Shown piece after piece: positions 24,801-36,800 of a DNA stretch of 64,000 nucleotides. The stretch is from Phymorhynchus buccinoides. Taxonomy: Eukaryota > Mollusca > Gastropoda > Neogastropoda > Raphitomidae. Each line of letters starts with the position of its first letter. The first letter of the stretch is position 1. Location of the stretch: contig CM065691.1 in NCBI GenBank assembly GCA_017654935.2, forward strand, positions 27,038,587-27,102,586, read 5' to 3'. The position numbers and the translations under genes are program-made. Under the pieces are notes generated by a model. That model worked only from the letters and a program-made list of their open reading frames with translations, ran no database searches and was not told where the DNA came from.

Positions 24801-27800
24801 AGAGATTGTTTCTACAAAGAGTTGTGAGAGACTTTTTTCTAAAATGGTGTTATGTAACCATTTTGCATACAGTGCAAAAAACTTGAAAAAGAGATATGGT
24901 GATTGTGTGTCGAGTGTATTGTTGGATGTGTAATTCTCAGCCCTCCTGAATTTCCTTGAATATTCTTTATTTTTTATTTATTTTTTAGCCAAAATAATGT
25001 CTGAATTCTTGAATTTGGTAAACCTGTCTTTTATTTCCCATGCCAAGCTGCCACATGGGCAGTCACACTCCGACTTTGGAGGATACCTTATAATCTGAAA
25101 AGTATGGTACAGTGATAATTTTAAATAAAAGAACAAATGAATTGAGAAAAAACCCCACAAACCCTCACTGTTGGGTCGTTACTGTCGCAGACATGGACGT
25201 GGTGAAGGTGGGGGGTCCGGTGTACCGCATCGGGGTGGGGGGAGGGGCGGCCTCCTCCGTGGAGGTTCAGGGGGACAACAAGGTGGAGCTGGACTTCGGG
25301 GCGGTCCAGCGGGGAGACGCCGAGATGGAGCAGAAGCTGAACCGCGTCATCCGGGCCTGTGCCGAGCAAGGGCCGGGCAACCCCATCTGCAGCATCCACG
25401 ATCAGGGGGCCGGGGGGAACGGTGAGGCCTTTGGTTGAGAGTGAGGGTTAAGTTAAAGCAGACCTGTTTACTCTACTCTTTCCAAGTACCGTATTTTACG
25501 GACTATAAGGCGATACTTTTTTTTCCTAGACTGAGACCCCTGCGTCTTATAATGTAACTAATAATATAGTAAGAAACTATAATAACATCATCTAATTTTG
25601 TGTAAAATTGGGGGGGGGGGCTTATAATCAGCTGTGCCTTATAGTCCGTAAAATATGGTAGTATTCTGCTCAATTTGAACCTCTACTATTCAAAATTGAA
25701 AATAATGCTTTAGTTACTCATTTTCAGTGAACATTGTTTGATGGTTTAATGAACAAAACTACACATTTTGAGCCCAAACTACTCATTTCAGCTATCCAGG
25801 CTTCTCAAGACTTGTGTAGGGGGTAAACAGGTCTGGGTAGAGGCACAGCCGCCGGGGTATAAAAGGAGTGATTTGAGCCGAGGTCCCGTGTGCTCATGCA
25901 CTTAGCACACGTTAAACCCAGTGGCAATGAAAAAGTTGTCATTTGGTCAAAATTTACCCCCCTCCCTTCCTTCCTCATCAATCACAAAAATCGCATGCAC
26001 AAAATTAAAAATAATAAATTAAAAATTGGGTGGCGCGCCTCTGGCTGCGACGCGCTCTCCAGGTGGGAGCAACCCGAATTTCACAGAGACGCCTCTGTGA
26101 CTATAATGTACCTAACCTAACCTAACCTGCCTTCCTCTTTGCGTGCCGCAACTCTTTATCCCTACCTTTTTCTCTGTAGCGCGAGGCAGCAAGCGTCGGA
26201 TTAGCGTGACCCGATTCTTCAGATCAGGTGCTTTGGCTTTAGCTCTTCTAGCACCATATCATTCAACCAGTACATCACACTTCACTCTCATCAAATGCAG
26301 ATGCATTCACTGCCAAGTGCCCTGCTGTGTGTTTGTCTACTTTCAGAACTTATAGGTCAGTGATTTTTCCGCATGCGTGCTAAAAAAAAAAAATGTTACT
26401 TCCCTCTTGTTGGTTGGAATGCGACGGACTACAAGAAACATTTTTTTTGAAAAATACATGGCGTTAAAAGAGTTAAAGTTCTGTTGTCGTTTTATTGCTG
26501 TTAATGTAACTCGTAAGTGTGTTAAAGCATCTAAGATCAAGGAGCGAAAAGGGGTAAGGCCAAAGAGCAGTCATCTTTGTTTCATTGAAGTTATTGACAT
26601 TGTAAGCTTGCGTTTGATGTTGTTTTATTGCTGGAAGGGTAATTATGCCTTTTCATCCACAATCAAACGGTGAGGCAACAGAACGATCTGCGTTTAGGTG
26701 TGGCCGACTGTTTTATGTTTAGTGTTCTTTTATTGTTGTTAGTGTCATTATGAACATTAATACATCTATGATCAAGAGCTGAAAGTAATTGTGAGTCCAC
26801 TGGATTAGAAGAAGGGTGAACGTTTTGTGTTTAATGCTGTTTATTTGCTGTTAGTTATAAAGCCAGTAGTAGCCAGAAGGCACTATCCCAAATAGGAAGA
26901 AGGCTGATGAACTTTCAGGCTTTTTTTGGAGTAAAATGATAGTACCTTACTGGCATATAGCCTACAGCATTGTTATGTTGTTGTTGACGTACCCTGGCTA
27001 AAAGACTCCAGGGATCATCCCAACAGCCTAAAACACTTGTGCAAATGCTTTTTCACTATGGTACAAATGCATCAGCTAGGGATGAGAACATTACGTTTGT
27101 GACCAATTTTTTATTACCCCGCCACACGGGCAGCCACACTCCGTCTTCGGAGAATTTTGGAGACTGATGATGTTATGCTAGGAGCTTGTCATGGCTAAAG
27201 ACTATCCCTGCAAAACTACGCATAGCATAACAGCATTTTTACGAGGCCTTGGTGTTCTAGCCTTTGTCAACTGGTCTGACGCCAAGGCGACGTTGTTATG
27301 CCATCCCAGGCAATGTGCTGAAGGAGATAGCGGAGCCAGCAGGGGCCCTGATCCGGGCGGACGCCTTCCAGCTGGGGGACCCCACCCTGAGCGTGCTGGA
27401 GGTGTGGGGCGCGGAGTACCAGGAGAGCAACGCCCTGTTAGTCCACCAGAGGCACAGGGATACCCTCACCAGGCTGGCCCACAGGGAGCGCTGCCCTGTG
27501 TCCTTTGTCGGAGCCATCACAGGATCTGGGAAGGTGAGATCAGAAGAGCAGCACATTTCACGTACACATCACCAATTTCATCCACTCGGGCATTTACCTG
27601 CAGCTGTTGAGCTTGAGCGTGCTTCGTATTGGTACTCTAATAGTAATATCTTTATCGTTTAAAAAGTTGGGACTTTCCTGGTATTACAGTACCCCCAGGA
27701 TCGTCCCACTATCTTTATATCTGTTAATGTCCCACATGTGCCTGTTCCAGGCCAGAGGACGTTAATTGGATTTTTATTTAGCTTGAGCCATATTCTCTTT

Positions 27801-30800
27801 AGTTTAAGATCAGGGCTCCCAGGGACCCCCATTTGAGGGTCTTTGAAGTACTAAAATCCTAAAGGACCCTCTAAAAGAATGTGCAGGGGGTCCCAGGGAT
27901 GCACTAGAAAAAAAATCTTTTTAGCATTCGCAATGCCACTGGGACCCTCTATCCCGCCTCTAGGACCCTCTATACTGTAAGTGAAGGAGTCCCTGGGACC
28001 CCTTTTTTTGCAGGACGATTGGGAGCCCTGAAGATCTTTCTTTTTTTTTTTTGGCTGTCATGTCTGGGCCGTACTCCCACGCCACTCATTCCGAGTTCCA
28101 ACTCACAGCCACACCCAGGTGTGTCAGTTTGCTGAACCCGAAACCAATAGTCCAAAGGGAGAGGGAGCAAATTTATGCTAGGTCATCAAGAGGCAACCAT
28201 CAGAGGAGACACTGCATTGCTATGGGTCGCTTCTGCCACCACACCCAGACCAAGCTGGGTCACATGGAACGTCGTTCTGTGGCCTTCAACGGAACTGTCG
28301 CACAATCTGGGAAGGTGCTCTATTGGATATATATGCGCTTGCGATTTGAGGAATTGCTGCTTTAACTCATTGGGAGTTCTGGGTACTGTCACATCTGAGA
28401 GACTGATATAGAAATCCTGGGATCACATGATGTTTAGTGGTAGTCTGACACAAAGGTTTCTGCACAACAGCTAAGCTATGCTAGCTTCACTACAGCGCCC
28501 TGATTGTCTTTCAGCACTTGTCAGTTCTGAATATTCTTGCATTGCTTGGTTTTATGTTGGCCATAAACACCTTGCTTGTTAATTTTTATACAATCCTTTT
28601 ACCAAACCTGTTTACTCTACTCTTTTGGAGTAGTATTCTACTTAATTTGGATGATAATGCTTTTTAATTCTTGATTGCTTATCATTTTCAGTGAACAGTG
28701 TTTGATGGTTTTAATGAATAGGACTGCACATTTCACACCAAAAACTACTCGTTTCAGCTATCCAGACTCTAGTACTCAAGACTTGTGTAGGGGGTAACCA
28801 GGTCTGTTTTACTCTTTTCATGTATTTATCACTAATGCTGTTCATGTTCATTGACATGCTCGGTTTTGTGTGTGTTTTTTCCCTTTAGATTCAGCTGCAG
28901 GATTTCCAAAAGTCAACAGACTCCAATCCTAGCCATCAACAAAATGGCCGATATCCTGTTGACCTTGACCTTGAACATGTTCTGGCTTCCATGCCAAGAA
29001 AGGTTATTGTTTTATTTTTTATTTTAATCTGCAAAACTGGTGCTCTCTTGCTGCTTATTATCCAAGATTGTGAAATTGGATAGTTTTATGTTAATGTATG
29101 CAATCTAGTTTATTATACTTAATGGACATTAGTGTGTAAAAAGAATGAAAGAAAACATGATTTGAAAATGCCATGTGCTGATCAGTCAGTCTGTATTAGG
29201 AAAACAGTATAACAGTATCTGGATTAACACTTTCAACACAACCCCTCTCGCTGCTCCGTATTCCCTCAGGACACTGCAGTCAAGGAGTAGAAATTCCTTC
29301 AGGACACCCGATTTGGGCCCTTTTCAATAAATTCTCTTAAAAAATCTGAAGATCACAGTGACTTTATTTTTGTATAGTGGTTTAGATTCATCTTTAATCC
29401 TTTAAATGATATAAAATTGGAAAACCAACTCGTTAATTTGTGTTTTACTGAATGAGTTGAAAGCAGCCACACCACTGTCGGCCTCAGGGGCATTTTGCCT
29501 GTTGCTAACATACTAGCAGCAACGTTAAACTCAGGCGTTGCTTGTATTCTAGCGGCGTGTTGCAAAAAAGTTAAAACAAATCTCTGCTAGATAAACACCC
29601 AAGCAAAATAGATGAGGTGTTGTTACTTGAATGTTAAAGACCCACCAGATCACGTGTCAAAATCATGGGTTTCATGTGTTTTCCCTTTTATAGCTGGTAA
29701 GAAATCTTGTTTTGACCATGCTTGACTCCCATACAAATGCCCCCAAACTCAGAACGAAGCATTTTAAAGAGCAGCCTCAATTTGAAGTTGGGGACACCTG
29801 TATGTGGGTCACATCTACCCAGAAAAAAACAAGGGACTTAATCGTGGTGGGTCAGTGTGTCTGTAAATAGGTAGCAGACTTTTACTCTCATACAATGATT
29901 TTATTCCCCTCAAGGTCTTCCATCTTTCAAGCTCTAAGCCGGCCTTGCACCCTCTGAAGCTTCCCGACAACCTTCAGGTGCAGGAAGCACTGTCCAGAGT
30001 TCTACGTCTTCCGTCGGTGGCCAGCAAACGCTATCTGACAAATAAGGTGAGGAAGTTGTCGCTGTCTGTACAACATTAACCTGTACCAAAGACTGTATAG
30101 GGGAAGATAAACATCCGGTCTCTTTTCCCTATATGAGTAGTGAGGACAGAAACACTGGTTATGTTCCATTGAAACGTGACACATTTTACACATCGATAGA
30201 CCAGTTGAATTCTCCGTTCAAGTTCCAGTCCGAGTTTTTGGATAGCCTCCACTGTGAATAGTGTACACGTCCGCACTAACGATAACTCTATCAGCCCGGT
30301 TCGCCGAGCTTTTAAGTAATCCATCTTACCCTTTTAGAATATCTTTGCCTGTACTTCTTATTTTAGAGCAGTTGAATGAAACAAGACACAAAGCATTGCG
30401 ACAGAATTGTCAAGCGTAGCTATGATCACTTAACAGAGGGAAGAACAATGTATTCTTCTGCGCAAGTGTATTTGCATGTGTGTGTGTCAACCCTGTCACC
30501 GCCAGCCATTTTTCAGCGACAATTTTCCATTAACTCTTTCAATCCTGCAGACCGGTTTTCCGGTTTCAAGGCTTAATACCTTTCAATCCTGGAGAACGGA
30601 AAACCGTTCTGGAAGAAATAACTCCTTTCAATCCGAGAGACCGGTATTCCGGGATCGTACTTTGGACTTACCGCAATTCGCGCCATCAAAGTACGTCATT
30701 TACCCTTGACCCAGCCCTAACGGGACTGTTTATGAATGGAATGTGATGCCAGACCCCCCAGCCGTTTACCCTTCCCTTTCCCCCACCCCCTCCTCCTTCC

Positions 30801-33800
30801 AGCTCTGTGGGAAAGGGGTCGTTTTGAGTGAATGCGTGTAGTAGGTGTGTACTGTGCACGTGGCAGTTTTTGTTGGTAGTGAAAATAGAAGGTGGAGAAA
30901 ATTCTGATTCTGACCAATTTGACAGAAGAAGAGTGAGTTTAGTTCGTGGCAGCTATTGAAGCGCATATAGGTGGTGATGATGCTAGTGGTGAGGAGTTAG
31001 ATGATCAAAACTTACCTTTGTTCTACACTCGACCGAGTTTTGAGTGGATTAGGGGGAATTATGTCACACCAAAACCGAAACTAGGACGGAATTCAAACAT
31101 CGATCAGGACCTGTGTGTGTGTTAGACACATCAATGAAAGCGTAAGATTATTTTCAGTTATATTACTCTGATGAAGTGCTCAGTTCTCTGCTAGAATATA
31201 CCAACAATAACACCTAAAAAAAACGCACCGAGGAGCCAGAGAAAAACAAAGGTGTAGGTGACAAGCACACCTGTGTGTTGTGCACGGCACGACACCCCAA
31301 GTACAAGCATGCACACACTGGTGTTAGCTATGCCGACACCCCTTCAAAACGTGTCAATCTATTCTATCATCCTTACCATTCCACTACAAAGTGCATATTT
31401 GTACAAGATTAGCTTGGAAGACAGAAATAAAACCAAGAGTGTCTTACTACCACAACTCCCAATCCAGGTAACTTCCGGTTAAGCAGACTACTCACTTTCT
31501 TTCAAGCTAGCATGGAAGGCAGGTTTGTTTTTCTGTTTCTCCAGGAATTTTGTCTCCTGCTTTCAGCTTAATGAGTGTCTTTTGTTTTCCTTTGGTTTTC
31601 CTTGTGTTGCTTTGCTACTTGGGTAAGTTCGTTCGGCCCTCCCCCCTTTTTGGTTGTAATCTTTGTGAAGATTTCGGGCCTGTTGGTCAAAAGGTGGGCG
31701 TGGCTTCTGGCTTCGGGTTTCGCGTTATGGAATCTACTCCTTCTAAAAAAGGTTGTAGATTCTTCGGCGTTAGTTAGCAAACCTTCAAGTAGTTCAACTA
31801 AGGAACCTCAGCCTTCTCCTCCCAGGGATGACAAAGACCGTTTTCTAAAATCTAGTCCTTCAGAAAAGTCTTTGTCCAAGTCAAATCTCGGTCAAGAAGT
31901 TCGAGTAAGTCTCATTCTTCGCGTTCGGTTCAAGATACAAAGCAAGTGGTGTCGGAATTGCTGGCTCATTTGCGTTCTACGGGCGAATTGTCTTCGGCCA
32001 TGCCGTTCTCCTTCTCCCAAGTGGACTCGGCTGGTTTGGTCCAGCACATTTCGGTGGATGATTCTCATGTTGTTGGGTGTTTTGGACGTTGACCCGGCCT
32101 TTTCGACGGTTGGTCTTCCACTCCAGGATTCGTTGTCCGTTGAAGATCTCTCACGGATGGAGCTGCAACCGGCATCCGGGTTTTTCCCGAACAAGGTCAG
32201 TACGGCTCTTCTAGCCAAGCTAGCTCCCGTACCCCATTGGTTCCTGGCGTTCATGATACCGCACGGGCACTTCCGGTTCTGGAAGAAGAAGCTGCGAAGA
32301 AACCGGTGGTGCTGTCCGACTTGTCTTACAGAGCTATAGACAACCGGGCGGTACCCACCGATGCCACCATTACGCCTGGTGATGCCGGCCGAAAAACGGA
32401 CGATGCCGCTAATGGGGGTAGCTTCCCTGGCGACGGCAGCCTCGGTGCCTTAGGCACCGGGCCGGCATCCGCACCCGGAGTTCTCCGAGCGGACCGGCCA
32501 CGGCGACATGGTCTCGCGGGTCCACCACGGGCACGGCGGCTACGGCCTCTCCCGTGGGTGGTCCCTGGCGACGGCAGCCTCGGTGCCTTGGGCACCGGGC
32601 CGGCATCCGCACCCGGGGTTCTCCGGAGCGGACCGGCCACGGCAACATGGTCTCGCGGGTCCACCACGGGCACGTCGGCTACGGCCTCTCCCGTTGGTGG
32701 TCCCTGGCGACGGCAGCCTCGGTGCCTTAGGCACCGGGCCGGCATCCGCACCCAGAGTTCTCCGAGCGGACCGGCCACAGCGACATGGTCTCGCGGGTCC
32801 ACCACGGGCACGGCGGCTACGGCCTCTCCCGTGGGTGGTCCCTGGCGACGGCAGCCTCGGTGCCTTAGGCACCGGGCCGGCATCCGCACCCGGGGTTCTC
32901 CGGAGCGGACCGGCCACGGCGACATGGTCTCGCGGGTCCACCACGGTCACGGCGGCTACGGCCTCTCCCGTGGGTAGTCCCCAGGCCCAGGGCCGTACGA
33001 CGGCGGGCAGTCAGTCCATGGGACGTTTGCCTCAGCCCGTACCGGTCACGCCCGTTACCGCTGGTATGGTTCTTCAGCGGACCTACTCTCACCAGGAGGT
33101 TATGGACCTTTTGTCGGGTTGTTCTTCCTTCGGTCAGTCAGCTCAACCAGCGGCGTCAGTTACGACTTCGGGTCACACGGTGGATTCTATGGAAGAGGTT
33201 TTTTCAGATCCTTCTGTTTCTGTCATTCAAGGGTATCTGGCGGCCTTGCAGCCTTACTGCGCTCCTTCTTTCACGGTTGCAACCGAGAGTTGTTCAACCG
33301 TACCCTTGTTGTCTTCCTTCTGAACGAATTTTTGCGGGGGCAACGGCCCCGGCTTCGCCGTTCTTTCGAATGATGTCTGTTCTGGCAGGCATGGTTTCTT
33401 CTGATTACAACCATGAGTTGTTCAACCAGTTGTCTCGTTCACCCGTTCCAGTAATCCTTTTTGGTCTGGTTCCGTCCCGATCGAACTATACTGTCCGGCT
33501 AACATGATCTTCCATGCCCAGCCGTCAGCTCAGTTGTTTGACTGGGTGGCGTTGAAATGGGTTAAGTCTACGTCACGTTTGCACACTGTTTCGCCTTTTG
33601 TCTACATGTTTTCCTTTTCGGTGGGGACATTTCCGCGTCATCTGGTTAGATTTGACGTCATGCGATAGCAACTATGTTGCTCTTTCGGTCTGTCCCTACG
33701 TCAGAGGTAGTTTTTTATTTTTACCTTCCAACGGTCTTAGCATGTAGAGTTGGTTACGAAGTGCAGTCGCACATTCGTACCGTGGCTTCTCAGTTTGCTA

Positions 33801-36800
33801 GTTCAGAGGTTGAATCTGCTGTTTTGCGGATTCTCATCTTAATCATTTAGTACTAGCTGTCTCTTCCCGTCATCGATCCTTTGCTTGCCCATTCTGAACA
33901 AGTCTTGTCCAAATGTGGGCCATTTTGTTTTTGACTCAGACTCGCCACTTCGATTTTTTTTCCGGTTCGAAAGGGCGTAGCAGCGTGTGGTGGCCCGGTC
34001 CGGCCACTCATAGTCCGTTTTTGTATCGGCCTTGGCTGCTCTAGGTGACTCCATGCGGAGTTTGTCATCTCCTGGCTGCTTTTCCAGGATGTTGTCTCGG
34101 TGGAGTCCACTCAGGTTCTGCCCCAGGATGATGCTTTCGGTACCCTTCTGTCTCGTGGGTGCCGATTGTCTTTTCTCCGCCTGCAGATCCTCTTCGCTTT
34201 CAGATCTTGGACGCAGAGGTCAAGTCCCTTCTGGACAAGGGTGCTGTGATTCCAGTACCCAACCCAGGCCCGGGTTTCTACTCGCGCATGTTCACTGTAC
34301 CAAAGAAGAACTGTGAGTTCCGTCCAGTGCTGGACTTGTCTCCTCTCAATGCTTTTCTGCGCCCCATGGCGTTCAGAATGGAGACGGCTGCTTCGGTTCA
34401 CAACTTCATCCAGCCGGGGGATTGGGCGACTTCCATAGACCTCAAGGATGCCTTTTTCCATATTTCGATCCACCCAGATCGAAGGCATCTCTTGAGGTTC
34501 GTATGGGGGAACACGACTTATCAGTTCGTAGCCCTTCCCTCCGGGCTCTCTCTGGCCCCTTGGATTTTCACCATGGTGGTCAGGGAGTTCGTCGGCGTGG
34601 CCGGGTCCAGAGGGATCCGGCTCAAGGTGTACCTGGACGGCTGGCTCACCTCGGCTCAGTCCAGGGACCGGTGCCAGGAACACACTTCGGAGCTCCAGGA
34701 CCTGTCCGTCCAGGTTGGTTTTCAACATGAACGTCAAAAAGTCGGATTAGACTCCGGCCCAGGAATTCAAATTTCTGGGGATGGTCTTCAATACCCAGAC
34801 GTTCACGGTCTGTCCGTCTCCGGATCAGATCCAGTCCATTCAGTCCTTTCGGGAAAGTGTTCTGTTGGCAGGTTCAGCAACGGTTCGTCAACTTCTCAAG
34901 TTGCTGGGCATCATGGAGTCTTTGGCAGACCTCTTGCCTCTGGGACGTCTGCACAGGCGTCCGTTACAACGAAAGTGTGCGGAACTCAGGGTTTCTCATC
35001 TTCCTCTGGAATCTCAGATTGTTTTGGGCTCGTGGTTTCGCGGCTCAGTTCTCCAGTGGTTGGATCTGGTTTGGCTGGGGTCCTCTGTTCCCAGTCGGCC
35101 TCTCCACCATCAAGAATTCCTTTTCACGGATGCATCAAAGGAAGGTTGGGGGGCTCATCTGGACCGGTGAGAGGTTTCGGGGTTGTGGTCCAAGCAGATT
35201 CGTCTCTCCACATCAATTTTCTGGAGATGGAGGCGGTTTCGCTCGCGCTCAAAGCGCTACTTCCCCTGCTACGAGGCAAGTGGGTCACAGTTTGTGGCGA
35301 CAACTCCACTTGCCTCTCGTACCTTCGGCGTCAGGGGGGCACGAAATCGTCTTCACTCTCCAGGAAGGCAGAGGAGATCCTGCTTTGGACTGCACAGAAT
35401 TCCATTCTTCTAACCGTGGAGTTCTTTCCCGGGAAGTTGAATGTTCTCGCCGACCAGCTGGGCCGTTCCAACCAGGTGATTGCAACGGAGTGGACTCTCG
35501 TCCATCAGGTCCTTCAACCCATTTGGTCAATGTGGGGAAACCCACACATCGACTTGTTTGCAACTCGCTTCAGCCGGCGTCTTCCGCTTTTCGTCTCCCC
35601 GTTGGCAGATCCCTTGGCATGGGCAAGAAATGCCTTCAGTCTCCAGTGGACGGGTCTGTGGGCCTACGCCTACCCATCCACAGCTCTTCTTCCAAAGGTG
35701 TTGGAAAGGTGTGCTCGGGAGCGTCCTGCTCTGATCCTCATAGCGTCAGGATGGGAAACTGTCCGTTGTTCCCCGAGCTGTTAGCTCTCACCCACGTTCC
35801 GGGTGTTCCCCTCCAGTTGTCACCAAGTCACTTGTTCAACCGCGGACAGGCGTTCCACATCGAAATCCTGCCGTCCTTCACCTGACCGCTTGGCTACTTT
35901 GCGGTCAGGATTGCGGTCACAGGGTCTGAAAGGTGAAACCATTGAAGTGATTCTTCAATCCCGTCGTCAAAGCATGAATACCTTGTATTCCTTGCGTTGG
36001 ACCTCTTGGTTCAATTTCTGTTCAATGAGTCTTTTTCTCCTTTGCACCCGACTGGTGCTCAGTTTGTTTTCTTTTCGTCTCATTTGCATAATGAGAAGGG
36101 CCTCTTGGACCAAACTTGTCAGGTTATAAGTCGGCAGTTAGCACTATTTCGATTGCTACTGGTCGTCAACCTTCCTTTGCTTCTTCTGTCTTGGTTTCCC
36201 ATTTTTTGGATGGTTTGCGTAATAAGTCGATTCGCCCAACCATCAGACTTCCGCTATGGGACGTTTTTTCTTGTGCTTCACTTTCTCAGGTCAGAATGTG
36301 AACCGCTTTCTTCGTTATCTTTTAAGCTTCTTTCTGTTATAACGCTTTTCCTCGTTAGTCTTGCCTTAGCGAGACGTGTGAGTGGTATCCACGCTCTTAG
36401 CGGTTTAGTTAATGATTATGAATTCGCGGAGGATGGTTCCTCGATCTCCCTGGCTTTTCTACCGGAATTCCGTGCGAAAAATCAATCGGCTCAGCAAGCT
36501 TCTCCGTTGGTTGTTATCGAAAGTCTCTCTAACATCCTCGCTCCGGACGATGAGGAAAATGTCTGTGTCCGGTTCGCTGTTTGCGGGCATATCTCCTTCG
36601 TTCAGTCTCGTTCCGTAGCCAGAAACGCCGCCTTTTCATTTCTTTGAATTCCAACTATTCAAATGATATCCGTAAGGCCACTTTGGCTCGCTGGTTAGTC
36701 GAGTTGATTCGACTAGCCTACTCCCACGCCGATCGTTCTGCGCCCCCAGGTATACGGGCTCACGAAGTTAGGGCTATTAGCACCTCACTAGTCTTGGTCA

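Noticed and set aside
32326..32950. Long minus-strand open frames in the DIRS gag region
   Set aside because: They arise from the GC-rich tandem repeat, which is open in most frames. The element's genes run on the plus strand.
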